The position numbers and the translations under genes were made by a program. DNA of 64,000 bases from Sphingobacterium sp. ML3W (GTDB lineage Bacteria > Bacteroidota > Bacteroidia > Sphingobacteriales > Sphingobacteriaceae), in assembly GCF_029542085.1 (NCBI RefSeq), contig NZ_CP107036.1:5332001-5396000 (forward strand), written 5' to 3'. Shown here in pieces: positions 36,208-47,100 of the stretch. The notes under the pieces were generated by a model. It was not told the DNA's origin, did not search any database, and saw only the letters and a program-made list of their open reading frames with translations. Every line of letters starts with the position of its first letter. The first letter of the stretch is position 1.

Positions 36208-37194
36208 CTATATATCAACAACGACATCCATTTTGAAGTCATCATCTTTTAGATGGACGATCTCTGTCGCCTTTTCGTAGTTTGTCGATTTCTTAGAGAA
36301 GAAGTCGTGTTGTGTGGTTTCTGTATTCAAGCCATTCAATACAATTGGGTTGACTTGTTTTACTTCAAAGATCGGATCAAAACCTAAGTTCATCAATGCC
36401 TTGTTTGCATTGTAACGAACATATTCTTTCACCTCTGCAGTCAAACCGACTTCAGTATAGATCTCTTCGGTATACTTCAACTCGTTTTCATACAAGTTAT
36501 AAAGTAAAGCCAAGAAACGTGCTTTTACCTGATCTTGATTCTTTAATTTTTTGAATTGATCTTGTGCCATCAATCCGACGAACACACCGTGAATAGATTC
36601 GTCAGCGACGATTTTCTTGATGATATCAGCAGAAGCAACCATTTCACCTTGACCACATAACCACAATGGTAGGAAGAACCCAGAATAGAACAAGAAAGAT
36701 TCCAACAATACGGAAGCGGCCATAGCCATATAAATTTCCTCATCAGAAGCATCCTCCTTGTCGATAGCACGGTAATAGCCGTCGATCATCTGTGCTTTGT
36801 ACTGTAGGTATTTATTTTGTTGAACCCATTCGAAGATATCATTGATTTCAGCTGTCGTTGAAACCGTTGTGAAAATAGTTGAATATGATTTCGCGTGAAT
36901 AGCTTCCATCATACACATATAGGATAATACAGCTTTATTCTGTAAAGTATCTATGTGGTCGATGATTTTTGGCATACCTGTATGACTCTGCAAGGTATCT
37001 AACAGGGTCAAACCACCTAATGCTTTTTTATAGGCATCTTTCATTTCTGGGCTGATACGTTTCCAACTATCGATATCTTTTGATGGAATGTATTCGGTGT
37101 CAATCCAGAATTGACGAATGTTTTGTTCCCAGAACATCAATACATAATCGTTCTCGGGAGTATTCCAATTGACAGCTTTATATGTTTTACTCAT
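36208..37194 (-). CDS. nrdF: Class Ib ribonucleotide reductase, small (radical) subunit
   Basis: 328 residues; carries the dimetal-tyrosyl radical cofactor that starts nucleotide reduction. Metal ligands are visible in EAIHAKSYS near 95 (E-x-x-H), LLESFLFYSGF near 164 and ADESIHGVF near 196 (E-x-x-H). Start: ATG after an AT-rich leader of about 130 bases downstream of nrdE. Together with nrdI and an nrdH-like gene it points to the class Ib type, whose cofactor can be Mn-Y as well as Fe-Y. The final residues lie beside the terminator at 36143. Confidence 0.93.
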   Translation of the reverse strand: MSKTYKAVNWNTPENDYVLMFWEQNIRQFWIDTEYIPSKDIDSWKRISPEMKDAYKKALGGLTLLDTLQSHTGMPKIIDHIDTLQNKAVLSYMCMMEAIHAKSYSTIFTTVSTTAEINDIFEWVQQNKYLQYKAQMIDGYYRAIDKEDASDEEIYMAMAASVLLESFLFYSGFFLPLWLCGQGEMVASADIIKKIVADESIHGVFVGLMAQDQFKKLKNQDQVKARFLALLYNLYENELKYTEEIYTEVGLTAEVKEYVRYNANKALMNLGFDPIFEVKQVNPIVLNGLNTETTQHDFFSKKSTNYEKATEIVHLKDDDFKMDVVVDI

Positions 37195-37327
37195 TTTTAT
37201 TTTAAAGTATTAGGCATTTATTATCATGTATTTGAACTTCTGATCCGTTGATTAAGCCAAAAGTTGCCGATAACTTGGCAACTTTTGACCTATTCACATT
37301 ATATATCCAAATACTAAAATCTCAAGA

Positions 37328-39433
37328 TTAGGCTGAACAAGAGACACATTCGTCGATGGTCGATTTTCTTGTTCGTGTGTAATAAAGGGATTTCAATCCC
37401 AATTTATGTGCATAGATGTAATATCTAGACAAATCTCTTGTGGAGTCTTTCGAATTGGTATGCAAAATTGTAGATACCCCTTGATCAATATGACGTTGGA
37501 TAACCGAAATCAATTTCAATACTTTGAACTGATCCATATCATATGCCGATTTGAAATAGAAATAGTTATCGTTGGTCAGATATGGCATTGGGTAGTAAGT
37601 GGTACTATCACCATATTCACGCACTTCAATAATATCCACAATTGGCATGACAGACGCTGTCGCATTCATGATATAGGAAGTTGATTGATTTGGAGCAATC
37701 GCCAAACGGTACGCATGGTAGATACCATGTTCTTTGATTTTTGCTTTTAATTCTAACCAATCTTCAACAGTTGGAATGTGTATACCTTCAAACAACTCAG
37801 TTACCTTAGCTGTTTTTGGAATGTAATCACGGTTTATGTAATTATTGAAATAAGTGCCATCTGCATAGGCTGATTTCTCAAATCCAACAAATGTTTTTCC
37901 ACGTTCTTTTGCAATTTCCATGGATGCTTCCAATGAATAGTAGTTCATCATCATGAAGAATGTATTGGCAAAATCCAAGGCTTCATTAGATTCGTACATG
38001 ATAAAGCTTTTTGCAAGGTAGCCATGTAGGTTCATCGCACCAAGTCCTACGGAGTGCAATTCGCGGTTTGCTTTTGCAATCGAAGGTACCATATCGATGT
38101 TGGTTACATCAGTGACCACTGTTAGCGCACGCATCGCTGTTTTCACCGTTTCTTTGATGCGTTTATTGTCCATCACTGTAGCGATATTCAACGAACCAAG
38201 GTTACAGGAGATACCATAACGGATTGTATCTTGCTTGCCATAGATCTCGATATCGGATACTTGTGATACCTGCATGATCTCGGTACATAGATTTGAGAAT
38301 TTCACCTGACCAATTTCATTCAAAGCATGTACACGGTTGGTGTTTTCTTTGAAGAAGATATAAGGGTAACCGGATTCTTTTTGTGTCTGTGCAATCTTAA
38401 CCAACAGATGACGTGCGTTGATTTTTTTCTTTTTGACATTTGGATTGGTGATCAACTCATCGTACATCTTGTCCATATCCATTTCATCCAAGAATTGTCC
38501 ATACTCTTGCATCACTGTATGTGGGTAGATCAAATAACAAGGCTCATCTTTCTCGGCTAGCTCCATGAATTTGTCGGGAACGATAATACCGATTGAAAGT
38601 GATTTGATACGTACTTTTTCGTCCACATTGATTTTTTTACAATCAAGGAACTCTTCAATATCAGAGTGGAAGATATTTAAGTATACTGCTCCAGCACCAG
38701 GACGTTGTCCCAATTGGTTTGCATAAGAGAAGGTATCTTCCATGATTTTCATGATCGGAAGTACACCCCCTGCACGACCTTCAACACCTTTGATCGCCTC
38801 ACCACGTGCGCGGATTTTGGAGATATTGAATGAAACCCCGCCACCGATAGAGGATAATTTCATTGCTGAATCAACTGCATAACCGATACCGTTCAGGTTG
38901 TCACCAATTTCATCCAAGAAACAGGATACCAATTCCCCAGAGCGTTTTTTACCTGCATTCAAGAATGTTGGTGTAGCAGGTTGATACTCTTGGTTGATCA
39001 TGATTTCGGCGTATTCTATCGCTTTTTTTACACCTTCTTCTCGTGCTAAGAATAAGGATACAGCAACAACGCGATCTTCATAGCGCTCTAGGAATTTTTC
39101 ACCAGAGTCGTCGCGAAGTGCATAGCTCTGGAAAAATTTAAAGGCTGCCATAAAGGATTCGAAACGGAATTTTTTAGCATACACATAATTGAATACCTCT
39201 TCCATTTCTTCAAATGTAAACCATTGGTAAAAATCAATATAGTAGTTGTTTTCTATCAAATAGTCTATTTTTTCTTTCAATGTATAAAAGAACACAGTGT
39301 TCTTATTTACATATTCCAGGAAATATGCGCGAACAGCTTCCTTATCTTTATGTAAGCTGAACTCGTCATCATGCTTAATCATGATTTCATTATTAAGCAA
39401 TATCCAGTTTTTTGCTACTTCGTTTGCTACCAT
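37328..39433 (-). CDS. nrdE: Class Ib ribonucleotide reductase, catalytic subunit
   Basis: 701 residues; reduces ribonucleoside diphosphates. It begins directly with KNWILLNNEIMIK, without an N-terminal ATP-cone, as in NrdE. Active-site regions: PTFLNAGKKRSGELVSCF, where Cys is the first redox Cys; FSNLCTEI (radical Cys region) with SCNLGSLN; and the C-terminal tail DECVSCSA with the redox pair. The first ATG was kept because WILLNNEI is conserved, although it overlaps nrdI by 41 bases. Confidence 0.95.
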   Translation of the reverse strand: MVANEVAKNWILLNNEIMIKHDDEFSLHKDKEAVRAYFLEYVNKNTVFFYTLKEKIDYLIENNYYIDFYQWFTFEEMEEVFNYVYAKKFRFESFMAAFKFFQSYALRDDSGEKFLERYEDRVVAVSLFLAREEGVKKAIEYAEIMINQEYQPATPTFLNAGKKRSGELVSCFLDEIGDNLNGIGYAVDSAMKLSSIGGGVSFNISKIRARGEAIKGVEGRAGGVLPIMKIMEDTFSYANQLGQRPGAGAVYLNIFHSDIEEFLDCKKINVDEKVRIKSLSIGIIVPDKFMELAEKDEPCYLIYPHTVMQEYGQFLDEMDMDKMYDELITNPNVKKKKINARHLLVKIAQTQKESGYPYIFFKENTNRVHALNEIGQVKFSNLCTEIMQVSQVSDIEIYGKQDTIRYGISCNLGSLNIATVMDNKRIKETVKTAMRALTVVTDVTNIDMVPSIAKANRELHSVGLGAMNLHGYLAKSFIMYESNEALDFANTFFMMMNYYSLEASMEIAKERGKTFVGFEKSAYADGTYFNNYINRDYIPKTAKVTELFEGIHIPTVEDWLELKAKIKEHGIYHAYRLAIAPNQSTSYIMNATASVMPIVDIIEVREYGDSTTYYPMPYLTNDNYFYFKSAYDMDQFKVLKLISVIQRHIDQGVSTILHTNSKDSTRDLSRYYIYAHKLGLKSLYYTRTRKSTIDECVSCSA

Positions 39434-39800
39434 CGCAAAAGTTCTTTAAGATGTCAATAAATTGGTTTATGTCTTCCATTGTTCCGGACAGTTCAAACTT
39501 GAATGCCAGTGGAATGTCGAAATCCTGTGAAATACGATCAGCTGCCAAACCGAAATTTGGACCCCAGTTGCGGTTGCCACTGGAGGTTACGGAATAGATA
39601 TTTTTAGCTTCTCGTTTCATGAATTGTTTTGTGTTTTCGGGCACCTGTCCAAAATTTGTGGTAAATGTGACCAAATGGCCAGGGTGATTTACCTGAAGGT
39701 CAGCGCTGATTTTATGGATCTGCCAGCCAGTGATCTGTGCGACTTTATCCATAAAACGCTGTACGTTACCCGTTCTGGAATCGTAATAAATGTGTATCAT
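39393..39800 (-). CDS. nrdI: NrdI flavodoxin-like protein
   Basis: 135 residues. MIHIYYDSRTGNVQRFM is the FMN phosphate loop, and VTSSGNRNWGPNFGLAA is the conserved NrdI loop next to the flavin. NrdI supplies the oxidant that assembles the Mn-tyrosyl radical cofactor in NrdF. It sits between nrdH and nrdE and overlaps nrdE by 41 bases. Its C-terminus (GSKRSSKKLDIA) is a basic tail that falls in the overlap. Confidence 0.9.
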   Translation of the reverse strand: MIHIYYDSRTGNVQRFMDKVAQITGWQIHKISADLQVNHPGHLVTFTTNFGQVPENTKQFMKREAKNIYSVTSSGNRNWGPNFGLAADRISQDFDIPLAFKFELSGTMEDINQFIDILKNFCDGSKRSSKKLDIA

Positions 39801-39835
39801 ACTGCTGTCTTTAATTTAATGATACCTTCGATTTA

Positions 39836-40069
39836 TTAAAGTGCAATGGCAGCCAATTCTTCTGGTTTAAAGCCAATGATACGGTGTTGAATTTCTTCAT
39901 CTTCCAATACGATTACTGTTGGTACCGTACGGATTTTGAATTTTGCGGCTAAGTCAGGTTCATCAAAAGGATTAACCGTTTCATATTGGATACCTTTTTG
40001 ATCCAAATAAGCCGATACTTGTGCACAAGGAGCACAATCGTTTTTCTCAAATTTGATAATTCTTGCCAT
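39836..40069 (-). CDS. nrdH: NrdH-like glutaredoxin/thioredoxin
   Basis: 77 residues from the ATG at 40069; an ATG nine codons upstream is also open but adds a lysine-rich leader with no fold. The redox motif is CAPC (KNDCAPCAQV), and RTVPTVIV carries the cis-Pro loop. Position as first gene of nrdHIEF indicates that it reduces NrdE. The motif differs from the C-[MV]-Q-C usual in NrdH, so it could be a thioredoxin variant doing the same job. Confidence 0.8.
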   Translation of the reverse strand: MARIIKFEKNDCAPCAQVSAYLDQKGIQYETVNPFDEPDLAAKFKIRTVPTVIVLEDEEIQHRIIGFKPEELAAIAL

Positions 40070-40410
40070 GTTTGTATGTTTATTTTTTTTATCCAATCTT
40101 CATAGAAAAAGAAAGGTCGTTACTTCGTTGAATTGCCAATTCTTTCATTAGCTTAACAAATATCATATATTTTCTTGCGAAGCGGTAGTTTGACTTTTCC
40201 ACATTTTGGGTAAAAGTTTGTCATAGGATGCGTTTACTGCTAGTTGGTTGTGTTAAGTGTCTGTTATAGTGCGCGATATGAATGTGGATAACTTTAAATC
40301 AAGAAATTTTACCTGTTTTTTACGAAACAATCTAAGTTTAATTTTAGTGTCATAAAACGGCTACAATACTTGGTTTTTTTTATAAATTTATTACATTTTA
40401 TTGCCCTAAT
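40070..40410. other. Divergent intergenic region between nrdH and the S9 peptidase
   Basis: About 340 AT-rich bases that must hold promoters for both directions. I see no convincing NrdR box, riboswitch, small ORF or strong hairpin. Poly-T and TTTAAT-type stretches abound, so no promoter can be assigned by eye. Confidence 0.5.
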
Positions 40411-42828
40411 ATGCAAAATAAATTTATGAAGAAGCTATGCTATGCTCTCTTGTTGTTATTGTCTTTGAAGACGCATGCACAGGAGAATATCACTTTCCAA
40501 AAACCAACTTCCGAAATTTTGGCTTTGGCCGATTTTATTCGACCACCTCAGATAAAAATGTCCAGTGATAACAAATGGATGTTATTCACCTACCGGTCGA
40601 CCTATAAGAGCTTGGAGGATCTGGGACAGGAAGAAATGAAATTGGCCGGATTGCGTATCAATCCGCGTACAAATATGGAAAGTTCGACAGTCTTTTTTAA
40701 TAAGATTGGCCTGAAGAAAATTGGACAACAGTTAGAAGAAACAGATTTTGTTGGAATGCCAGAAAATCCCTCTTTGTCAAATTTTGCATTCTCCCCAGAC
40801 AATAACCGTTTGGCATTTACCAATACAAATGAATCTGGAACCGCACTGTTTGTACTGGATTTAGCAACACGGAGAGTGAAACAATTGACAGCTTATAATC
40901 TGAATGCAACATTGGATGCGCCTTTTCAGTGGTTGGGCAATTCAACACGATTAATTATCACGGCCTTACCAAAGGAAAAAAATGCTTTGTTGGATCCTGC
41001 CAAGGATCTGCCCACGGGACCGGTCGTATCCACAAGCGACGGCAAAGTATCTCAACTCAGGACATACCAAGATTTATTGAAGAATCCACAGGACGAACGG
41101 AATTTTGAAACATTGGTACAATCTAATCTACAGTTTGTGGATCTAGATGGGACGATTTCCAAATTCAAAGATAAAGATATCTATACTGGGGTCGTCTTTT
41201 CGCCCAATGGTACCTATGTGATGGTAACAACAATCGCTAAACCCTATTCCTATCTGGTACCAGCTTCGCGTTTTCCACAACAGACGCGGATCTACGATCT
41301 ATCGGGAAAAGAGATTGCACTGGTTAATGAAGTGCCTTTAACGGAGGTCATGCCAAAAGGATTCTCCTCTACACGTCCAGGTAGGCGTTCTTTGCAGTGG
41401 CGTGACGACCAGCCGGCAACCTTAGCTTATGTTGAAGCCCTGGATGGTGGTGATGCCAACAAACCGGCAGAATTTCGCGATGCGCTTTATACATTGGACT
41501 TCCCATATACTGGTGCGGGAAAGCTGATTTTCAAAACTAAAGATCGCTATGCTGGGGTTGTTTGGGGCAATGATAAATATGCATTGGTTCATTCGCAATG
41601 GTATGATACACGTAATGCGAAAACTTTTGTCGTTAATCCTTCCACTGGGGAATCCAAGTTGTTGCATGATCGCAACAGCCAAGATGTCTATAATGATCCG
41701 GGTACAGTATATCAACAAAAAAATGCCCTCGGAACATACAGTATGTATATGGACAAGGACAAAGTCCTATTTGTAGGCAAGGGCTTTACCAAAGAAGGAG
41801 AGTTTCCTTTTGTGGAAGAGCTGGATTTGCAAACGTTAAAGAAAAAACGCTTATATACGGCGGCAGCATCTGAATTGCAGGAACGGATTGGAGAGATTGT
41901 AAATCCAAAAACCGGTGAATTGTTGATCTCGCTCCAATCGGCATCAGTCTATCCAAATTATTACCTGAAAAACATGAAATCAGGCAAACAGGTTGCATTG
42001 ACAACATTGGAAAATCCATTTAAATCGCTTGAAAAAGTTCACAAAGAAATCTTAAACTATAAACGTAAGGATGGGGTAGCGCTTTCGGGTACATTATATC
42101 TGCCGGCTGGCTATGATCTAAATAACAAGGAGAAATTACCCTTATTGATGTGGGCTTATCCAAGGGAATATAAAGACAAAAATACGGCTGGGCAAAGCAC
42201 GGCGAACCCAAAGGAATTTACTTTTCCAAGTTATGGATCATTTATTTATTGGGTATCAAAAGGCTATGCGGTCTTGGATAATGCCGCATTTCCAATTGTA
42301 GGAGAGGGAAAGAAAGAACCAAATGATACCTTTATTGAGCAATTGGTCGCTAATGCGGAAGCGGCAATCAATGCCGTGGATAAATTGGGTTATATTGACC
42401 GAAAAAAGGTTGCTGTGGGTGGGCATTCGTATGGAGCCTTTATGACTGCACACTTATTGTCTAATTCAAAATTATTTGCAGCTGGGATAGCGCGTTCGGG
42501 AGCTTATAACAGGACATTAACACCATTTGGTTTCCAAAGTGAGCAACGTAACTTTTGGGATGATCCAGCCCTGTACATGACAATGTCTCCATTTGTCAGT
42601 GCTGATCGGATGAAGACGCCATTGCTGCTCATCCATGGTGGAGCGGACAATAATCCGGGAACATTTACCCTACAAACAGAACGTTATTTTCAGGCCTTAA
42701 AGAATTTGGGAGCACCCGTGCGCATGGTGATTTTGCCGCGTGAGGCCCATGGTTATGTAGCGAAGGAGAATATCTTTCACCTCCTATGGGAGCAAGATCA
42801 ATTCCTTGAAAAATACTTAAAGAACTAA
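40411..42828 (+). CDS. Secreted S9-family (prolyl oligopeptidase-like) serine peptidase
   Basis: 805 residues (an ATG at 40426, M6, also fits and begins the signal peptide KKLCYALLLLLSLKTHAQ). The N-terminal two thirds resemble a beta-propeller (repeats such as SNFAFSPDNNRLAF and VVFSPNGTYVMV). The C-terminal alpha/beta hydrolase has the nucleophile Ser in GGHSYGAFM near 672, the Asp in LLIHGGADNNPG and the His in REAHGY near 788. The pattern is closest to the glutamyl-endopeptidase-like S9D branch, but substrate is uncertain. It is followed after 2 bases by an AraC-type regulator. Confidence 0.9.
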   Translation: MQNKFMKKLCYALLLLLSLKTHAQENITFQKPTSEILALADFIRPPQIKMSSDNKWMLFTYRSTYKSLEDLGQEEMKLAGLRINPRTNMESSTVFFNKIGLKKIGQQLEETDFVGMPENPSLSNFAFSPDNNRLAFTNTNESGTALFVLDLATRRVKQLTAYNLNATLDAPFQWLGNSTRLIITALPKEKNALLDPAKDLPTGPVVSTSDGKVSQLRTYQDLLKNPQDERNFETLVQSNLQFVDLDGTISKFKDKDIYTGVVFSPNGTYVMVTTIAKPYSYLVPASRFPQQTRIYDLSGKEIALVNEVPLTEVMPKGFSSTRPGRRSLQWRDDQPATLAYVEALDGGDANKPAEFRDALYTLDFPYTGAGKLIFKTKDRYAGVVWGNDKYALVHSQWYDTRNAKTFVVNPSTGESKLLHDRNSQDVYNDPGTVYQQKNALGTYSMYMDKDKVLFVGKGFTKEGEFPFVEELDLQTLKKKRLYTAAASELQERIGEIVNPKTGELLISLQSASVYPNYYLKNMKSGKQVALTTLENPFKSLEKVHKEILNYKRKDGVALSGTLYLPAGYDLNNKEKLPLLMWAYPREYKDKNTAGQSTANPKEFTFPSYGSFIYWVSKGYAVLDNAAFPIVGEGKKEPNDTFIEQLVANAEAAINAVDKLGYIDRKKVAVGGHSYGAFMTAHLLSNSKLFAAGIARSGAYNRTLTPFGFQSEQRNFWDDPALYMTMSPFVSADRMKTPLLLIHGGADNNPGTFTLQTERYFQALKNLGAPVRMVILPREAHGYVAKENIFHLLWEQDQFLEKYLKN

Positions 42829-42830
42829 TT

Positions 42831-43700
42831 ATGAGACCTGATATATTTCGAGAAAAATCGCCATTATCCTCCGATGATTGCTTTGTGGTCTTTGACAGGC
42901 GAAAATCTTCTTTCACTTTTCCGGTGCATATCCATCCCGAATACGAGCTCAATTATGTGGAGGGTGCCTCCGGTGCACAGCGTATCATTGGTAATTCTGT
43001 AGAAACGATCGGTGAGCAAGATCTGGTACTGATTGCGAGTCCAGAGCTTGAACATGCCTGGAAAGATGGTGAATGTCAGTCCAATGATATCCATGAAATC
43101 ACCATACAGTTTCACCCCTCGCTTATTGACCAATATCTGGACAAAAAGCAATTTGCAAGTATACAGCAGCTTTTGTCAAAAGCGTCGCGAGGGATTGTCT
43201 TCGGAAAAGATACAGTAGATCGGGTGCTTCCTTTGCTTCGCATATTGACCTTGGAGCGCGATGGATTTTATTCGGTCATGAAGCTGCTTGTCCTGCTGTA
43301 TGAACTGTCAAAAGGTGAAGATATCCGTGTATTATCTACGGCGACAAATTCCGTCTTGAGCAATAGTGAGCTGCTTATGGGACGTCTACAGGAATATGTT
43401 GTTGCGAATATCAACAAAGAATTGAGCCTGCCTATGGTAGCTGCGATTATGAACATGAGCAAATCGACCTTCTCTCGTTTTTTAAAATCAGCTACAACAT
43501 TAAATTTTACCGACTACTTACTTGACTTCCGGATCAATATGGCCGTTCGATTGTTAAAAGAGGAGACTCCAATTGCTGACATCGTCGAGCAATGTGGTTT
43601 TAATAGTGTTTCTTATTTCTACCGTGTATTCAAGAAGAAAAAAGGGATAACCCCGATTGAATACAGAAATAGCCTGCGGAAACAGCAGATGATTATCTAG
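42831..43700 (+). CDS. AraC-family transcriptional regulator
   Basis: 289 residues. The N-terminal cupin-like sensor domain includes FPVHIHPEYELNYVEG; the C-terminal double helix-turn-helix includes LPMVAAIMNMSKSTFSRFLK and IADIVEQCGFNSVSYFYRVFKKKKGITPIEYR. The start lies 2 bases after the peptidase stop, so the two are co-transcribed. The next gene downstream is susC, separated by 481 bases with a palindromic direct repeat, so the glycan locus is a likely target; the ligand is probably a sugar or sugar derivative. Confidence 0.93.
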   Translation: MRPDIFREKSPLSSDDCFVVFDRRKSSFTFPVHIHPEYELNYVEGASGAQRIIGNSVETIGEQDLVLIASPELEHAWKDGECQSNDIHEITIQFHPSLIDQYLDKKQFASIQQLLSKASRGIVFGKDTVDRVLPLLRILTLERDGFYSVMKLLVLLYELSKGEDIRVLSTATNSVLSNSELLMGRLQEYVVANINKELSLPMVAAIMNMSKSTFSRFLKSATTLNFTDYLLDFRINMAVRLLKEETPIADIVEQCGFNSVSYFYRVFKKKKGITPIEYRNSLRKQQMII

Positions 43701-44181
43701 CGATCTAGTTGCAACCTACCCCTATACTCAGATTCTGAGTACATTTTTTCATACATAATGATACCAATGGGTAAGCAAAGGCAATTTGTCTGACAATGAC
43801 CATGCTGTCTGACAAACGATTGCATCGCGTTGCTCAACGCTGTGAAATAATTCAATAAAAATGAGTTCAGAGTTCAATGAATCACTGTTGACTTGTTTTT
43901 AATGTATTGTTTTTCAGCGTATTGTATTTCGTGCTGAACCAATGCATTTTTTCATTAATCTCTTTTTTTTTTTGGAGTGCGCAATCGTTTGCGTTTGTTT
44001 TTTTGCGATTCCTTTGTCGGAAATATGAATTAAAAGTACAATACAAATGACCTGATCTTGCTATCCTTGGTTTTTCGTTTTCTCTAATTTCGTCCTATAG
44101 ACCAATAATAGCATACCAAATTAAGTATAGACATATTATATACAATCTATCTATTTATTGTAAACCTTAAATACACAAAAT
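43701..44181 (+). other. Long leader region upstream of susC
   Basis: 481 bases without a gene. Apart from the repeat at 43786-43815 it is AT-rich with a T11-type tract near 43965. It should carry the susC promoter; I cannot place it confidently. Confidence 0.5.
43786..43815. promoter_or_regulatory. Candidate operator: two palindromes in direct repeat
   Basis: TTGTCTGACAA at 43786-43796 is an inverted repeat about its central T, and CTGTCTGACAA recurs 19 bases later at 43805-43815. Direct half-sites about two helical turns apart are what AraC-type proteins bind, and an AraC gene ends 85 bases upstream. Binding is inference. Confidence 0.4.
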
Positions 44182-47100
44182 ATGAGAAAAACAGCTCTAC
44201 TGCTTTTACTTTCGGCTTATGGCACATTTGCTTGGGCGCAACAATCCCAAAAAGTACGAGGGAAAGTCCTTGATGCAGATAATAAGCCAGTGGCGGGGGC
44301 CACTGTAAACATCAAAGGTAGCACCGGGGGGACAAAAACTGATGCTGATGGTTCCTTCGCACTTGATGTTGAGAAAGGGAAAACCTTAAAAATTACCTAT
44401 GTGGGGATGAAGGAACAGGAGATTCTTGTCAATGATGCATCAACTTATAGTATTGTGCTTCAATCAGGAACCGACTTGGATGAAGTTGTTGTTATTGGAT
44501 ATGGTACAGTAAAAAAACGCGATTTGACAGGTGCTGTGGCATCTGTATCGGGGAAGGATCTACAGTCCAATATAGCTAAAAGTACAGCGGGAGCGTTGCA
44601 AGGCCGTGTTGCGGGGGTATCCGTGACCAATGCGGGGGGAGCTCCCGGAGCGGGACTGAACGTGACTATTCGTGGTTTAAGCTCTTTTGGTAGCAATACA
44701 CCGCTTTATGTTGTAGATGGTGTATTTGGGGACATCAATTTGGTGGATCCTAATGATATCGCTTCGTTGGAAGTCTTGAAAGATGCATCAGCAGCAGCGA
44801 TTTATGGTTCACGTGCCGCTAATGGTGTAGTTATTGTGACCACCAAAAGCGGTCGGCAAAACACAGCCACTACACTCAGCGTAAACGCATTCACAGGTGT
44901 GCAAAAGGTTTCCAAAATGTTGGATCTTATGGACGCCACACAATGGAAAAATTTTCAGAAAGAGAATAAGTTACTGCCTCAGAGTGCCGAAGCGATGACA
45001 GCTAATACGGATTGGCAGAAAGAAGTATTCCGTGCGGCGCCTATGCATAAAGTTAATGTGGATGTTGCAGGCGGAGGTGAACGTTCAACTTATAGTGTTT
45101 CTGCTGGTTACATGGCTCAGGAAGGGATACTTTTGAATACAGATTACAAAACCTTTAATCTACGGACTAAAAATACCTTTAGCCTGTTTAATAACCATCT
45201 ACGCTTGGGGAATACATTCTTGATTAAGAATGGGGATCAACAGCGGGGATCAGAATTGACGATTACCGATATTTTGCGCCAGAACCCTTTGGTTCCTGTA
45301 TATGATTCGGCGGTATTGGGTGGGTACGGCACTCATTCTTCCTGGATGAAAAATATCGAAAATCCTGTTGGCGTCCTCAATTTGTACAACAACCAACGTC
45401 ATCAGACCGATATTATGCTTAGCGGTTATGCGGAGGTTGACCTTTTTGTTAAAGGACTGAAGTATAGGTTGAATGTTGGGGCCAATCGTACTACAGGACG
45501 TAATTATAATAAAAAGGCAGAACCACATGTGTATGGTGATAAATTAATACAATCTTATTTGAGGGAAAGTGCATTTTTCAACAATCAGTGGTTGATTGAA
45601 AACACTTTACACTATGATCGTACATTTGAAAAGCATACGCTATCTGTTTTGGCTGGATATTCAGCGCAGGAAAACAATAACCGTGGATTTGGTTTGGGAC
45701 GTTATGATATTCCATTAGGTACAGATGCTATCGATGCCGCAGCAATGGATCAGCAGTCTACCAATGGTAACCTTCAAGAGGATGCGTTGATTTCTCAGTT
45801 TGGTCGTTTGATGTACACCTATGACAACCGTTATCTTCTGACTGCTACCATAAGACGCGATGGTTCTTCGAAATTTGCAGAAGGTCATCGCTATGGTGTA
45901 TTTCCTTCTGTTGCTTTGGGTTGGAACGTGATGAACGAAGCCTTCTTTGAGTCCGCTAAGAAAACGGTCAATGAATTTAAGATTCGCGCCAGCTATGGTC
46001 GTTTGGGTAACCAGAATATTGCTAACTACACCACACAGTTCACTACCCAATATGGTATCAATTACATTCAGGGAGGCAAATTGTGGCTAGGTGCTATTCC
46101 GGGCTACGAATGGGTATCCCCAAATGCCTTGACCTGGGAAGAAACCGAAACCAGTGACATTGGTTTAGATCTGGCTTTTTTGAATAATCGATTGAGCGTT
46201 AGTGCTGACTATTATGTGCGCGAGACTAAGAACATCCTTTTGGGAATCAACCGCGCGCCTTCATCGGGCTTAGGTGGTACTCCGGTAATGAATGCTGGGG
46301 TAATCAGTAACAAGGGATTTGAATTTTTGACCAGTTTTCGGGATGCTATAGGCGCGGTTAAATACAATATTTCTGTTAATGCATCTACTGTCAAGAACAA
46401 TATGAAGGCTGTGACCCTAGGTTCTATACAAGAGTTTGCCGGTTTTAATCCGCATGCTGAAGGAGATATTACCTGGGCGAGAGTTGGCTATCCTATAGGA
46501 GGTTTCTGGTTGGTTAAGACTGATGGTATTTTCCAGTCTGATGCTGAAGTACAGGCGTATAAAAGTTCGAATGGTACGGTTATACAGCCTAATGCTAAGG
46601 CTGGAGATATTCGTTTTGTAGATTTCAATGATGATGGAAAAATCACAGATTATCAAGATGCCCAGTATTTAGGAAGCCCTTTTCCTAAGCTAGCTTATGG
46701 TATCCGAGGTAATGTGGAATATAAGGGCGTTGATTTGGGCGTTTTCTTTGACGGAGTGTCTGGTAATAAAATATATAACTATACCCGGGCGCGTATAGAA
46801 TCAACCAATGAGGTCAATAACCATGCGACAAGTTTGTTGAACTCCTGGAAAACTTCAAATACCAATACGGATATTCCACGCTACACGCGTGAAGATCCGA
46901 ATAACAATAGACGTCGTACATCTGACCGTTGGTTGGAGAATGGATCTTTCTTCCGTTTAAAAACCCTGGAGATAGGTTATACATTGCCACAGAATGTGTT
47001 GAGCAAAGCGGCATTGAAAAGTGCCCGCATCTTTTTCGCTGGTGACAACTTGTTTACTTCGACAAAGTATAAGGGATACACGCCGGATCTGGGAATCAAT

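Noticed and set aside
40070..40410. NrdR box or riboswitch ahead of nrdH
   Set aside because: No pair of sites close to the NrdR consensus and no structured leader could be identified by eye.
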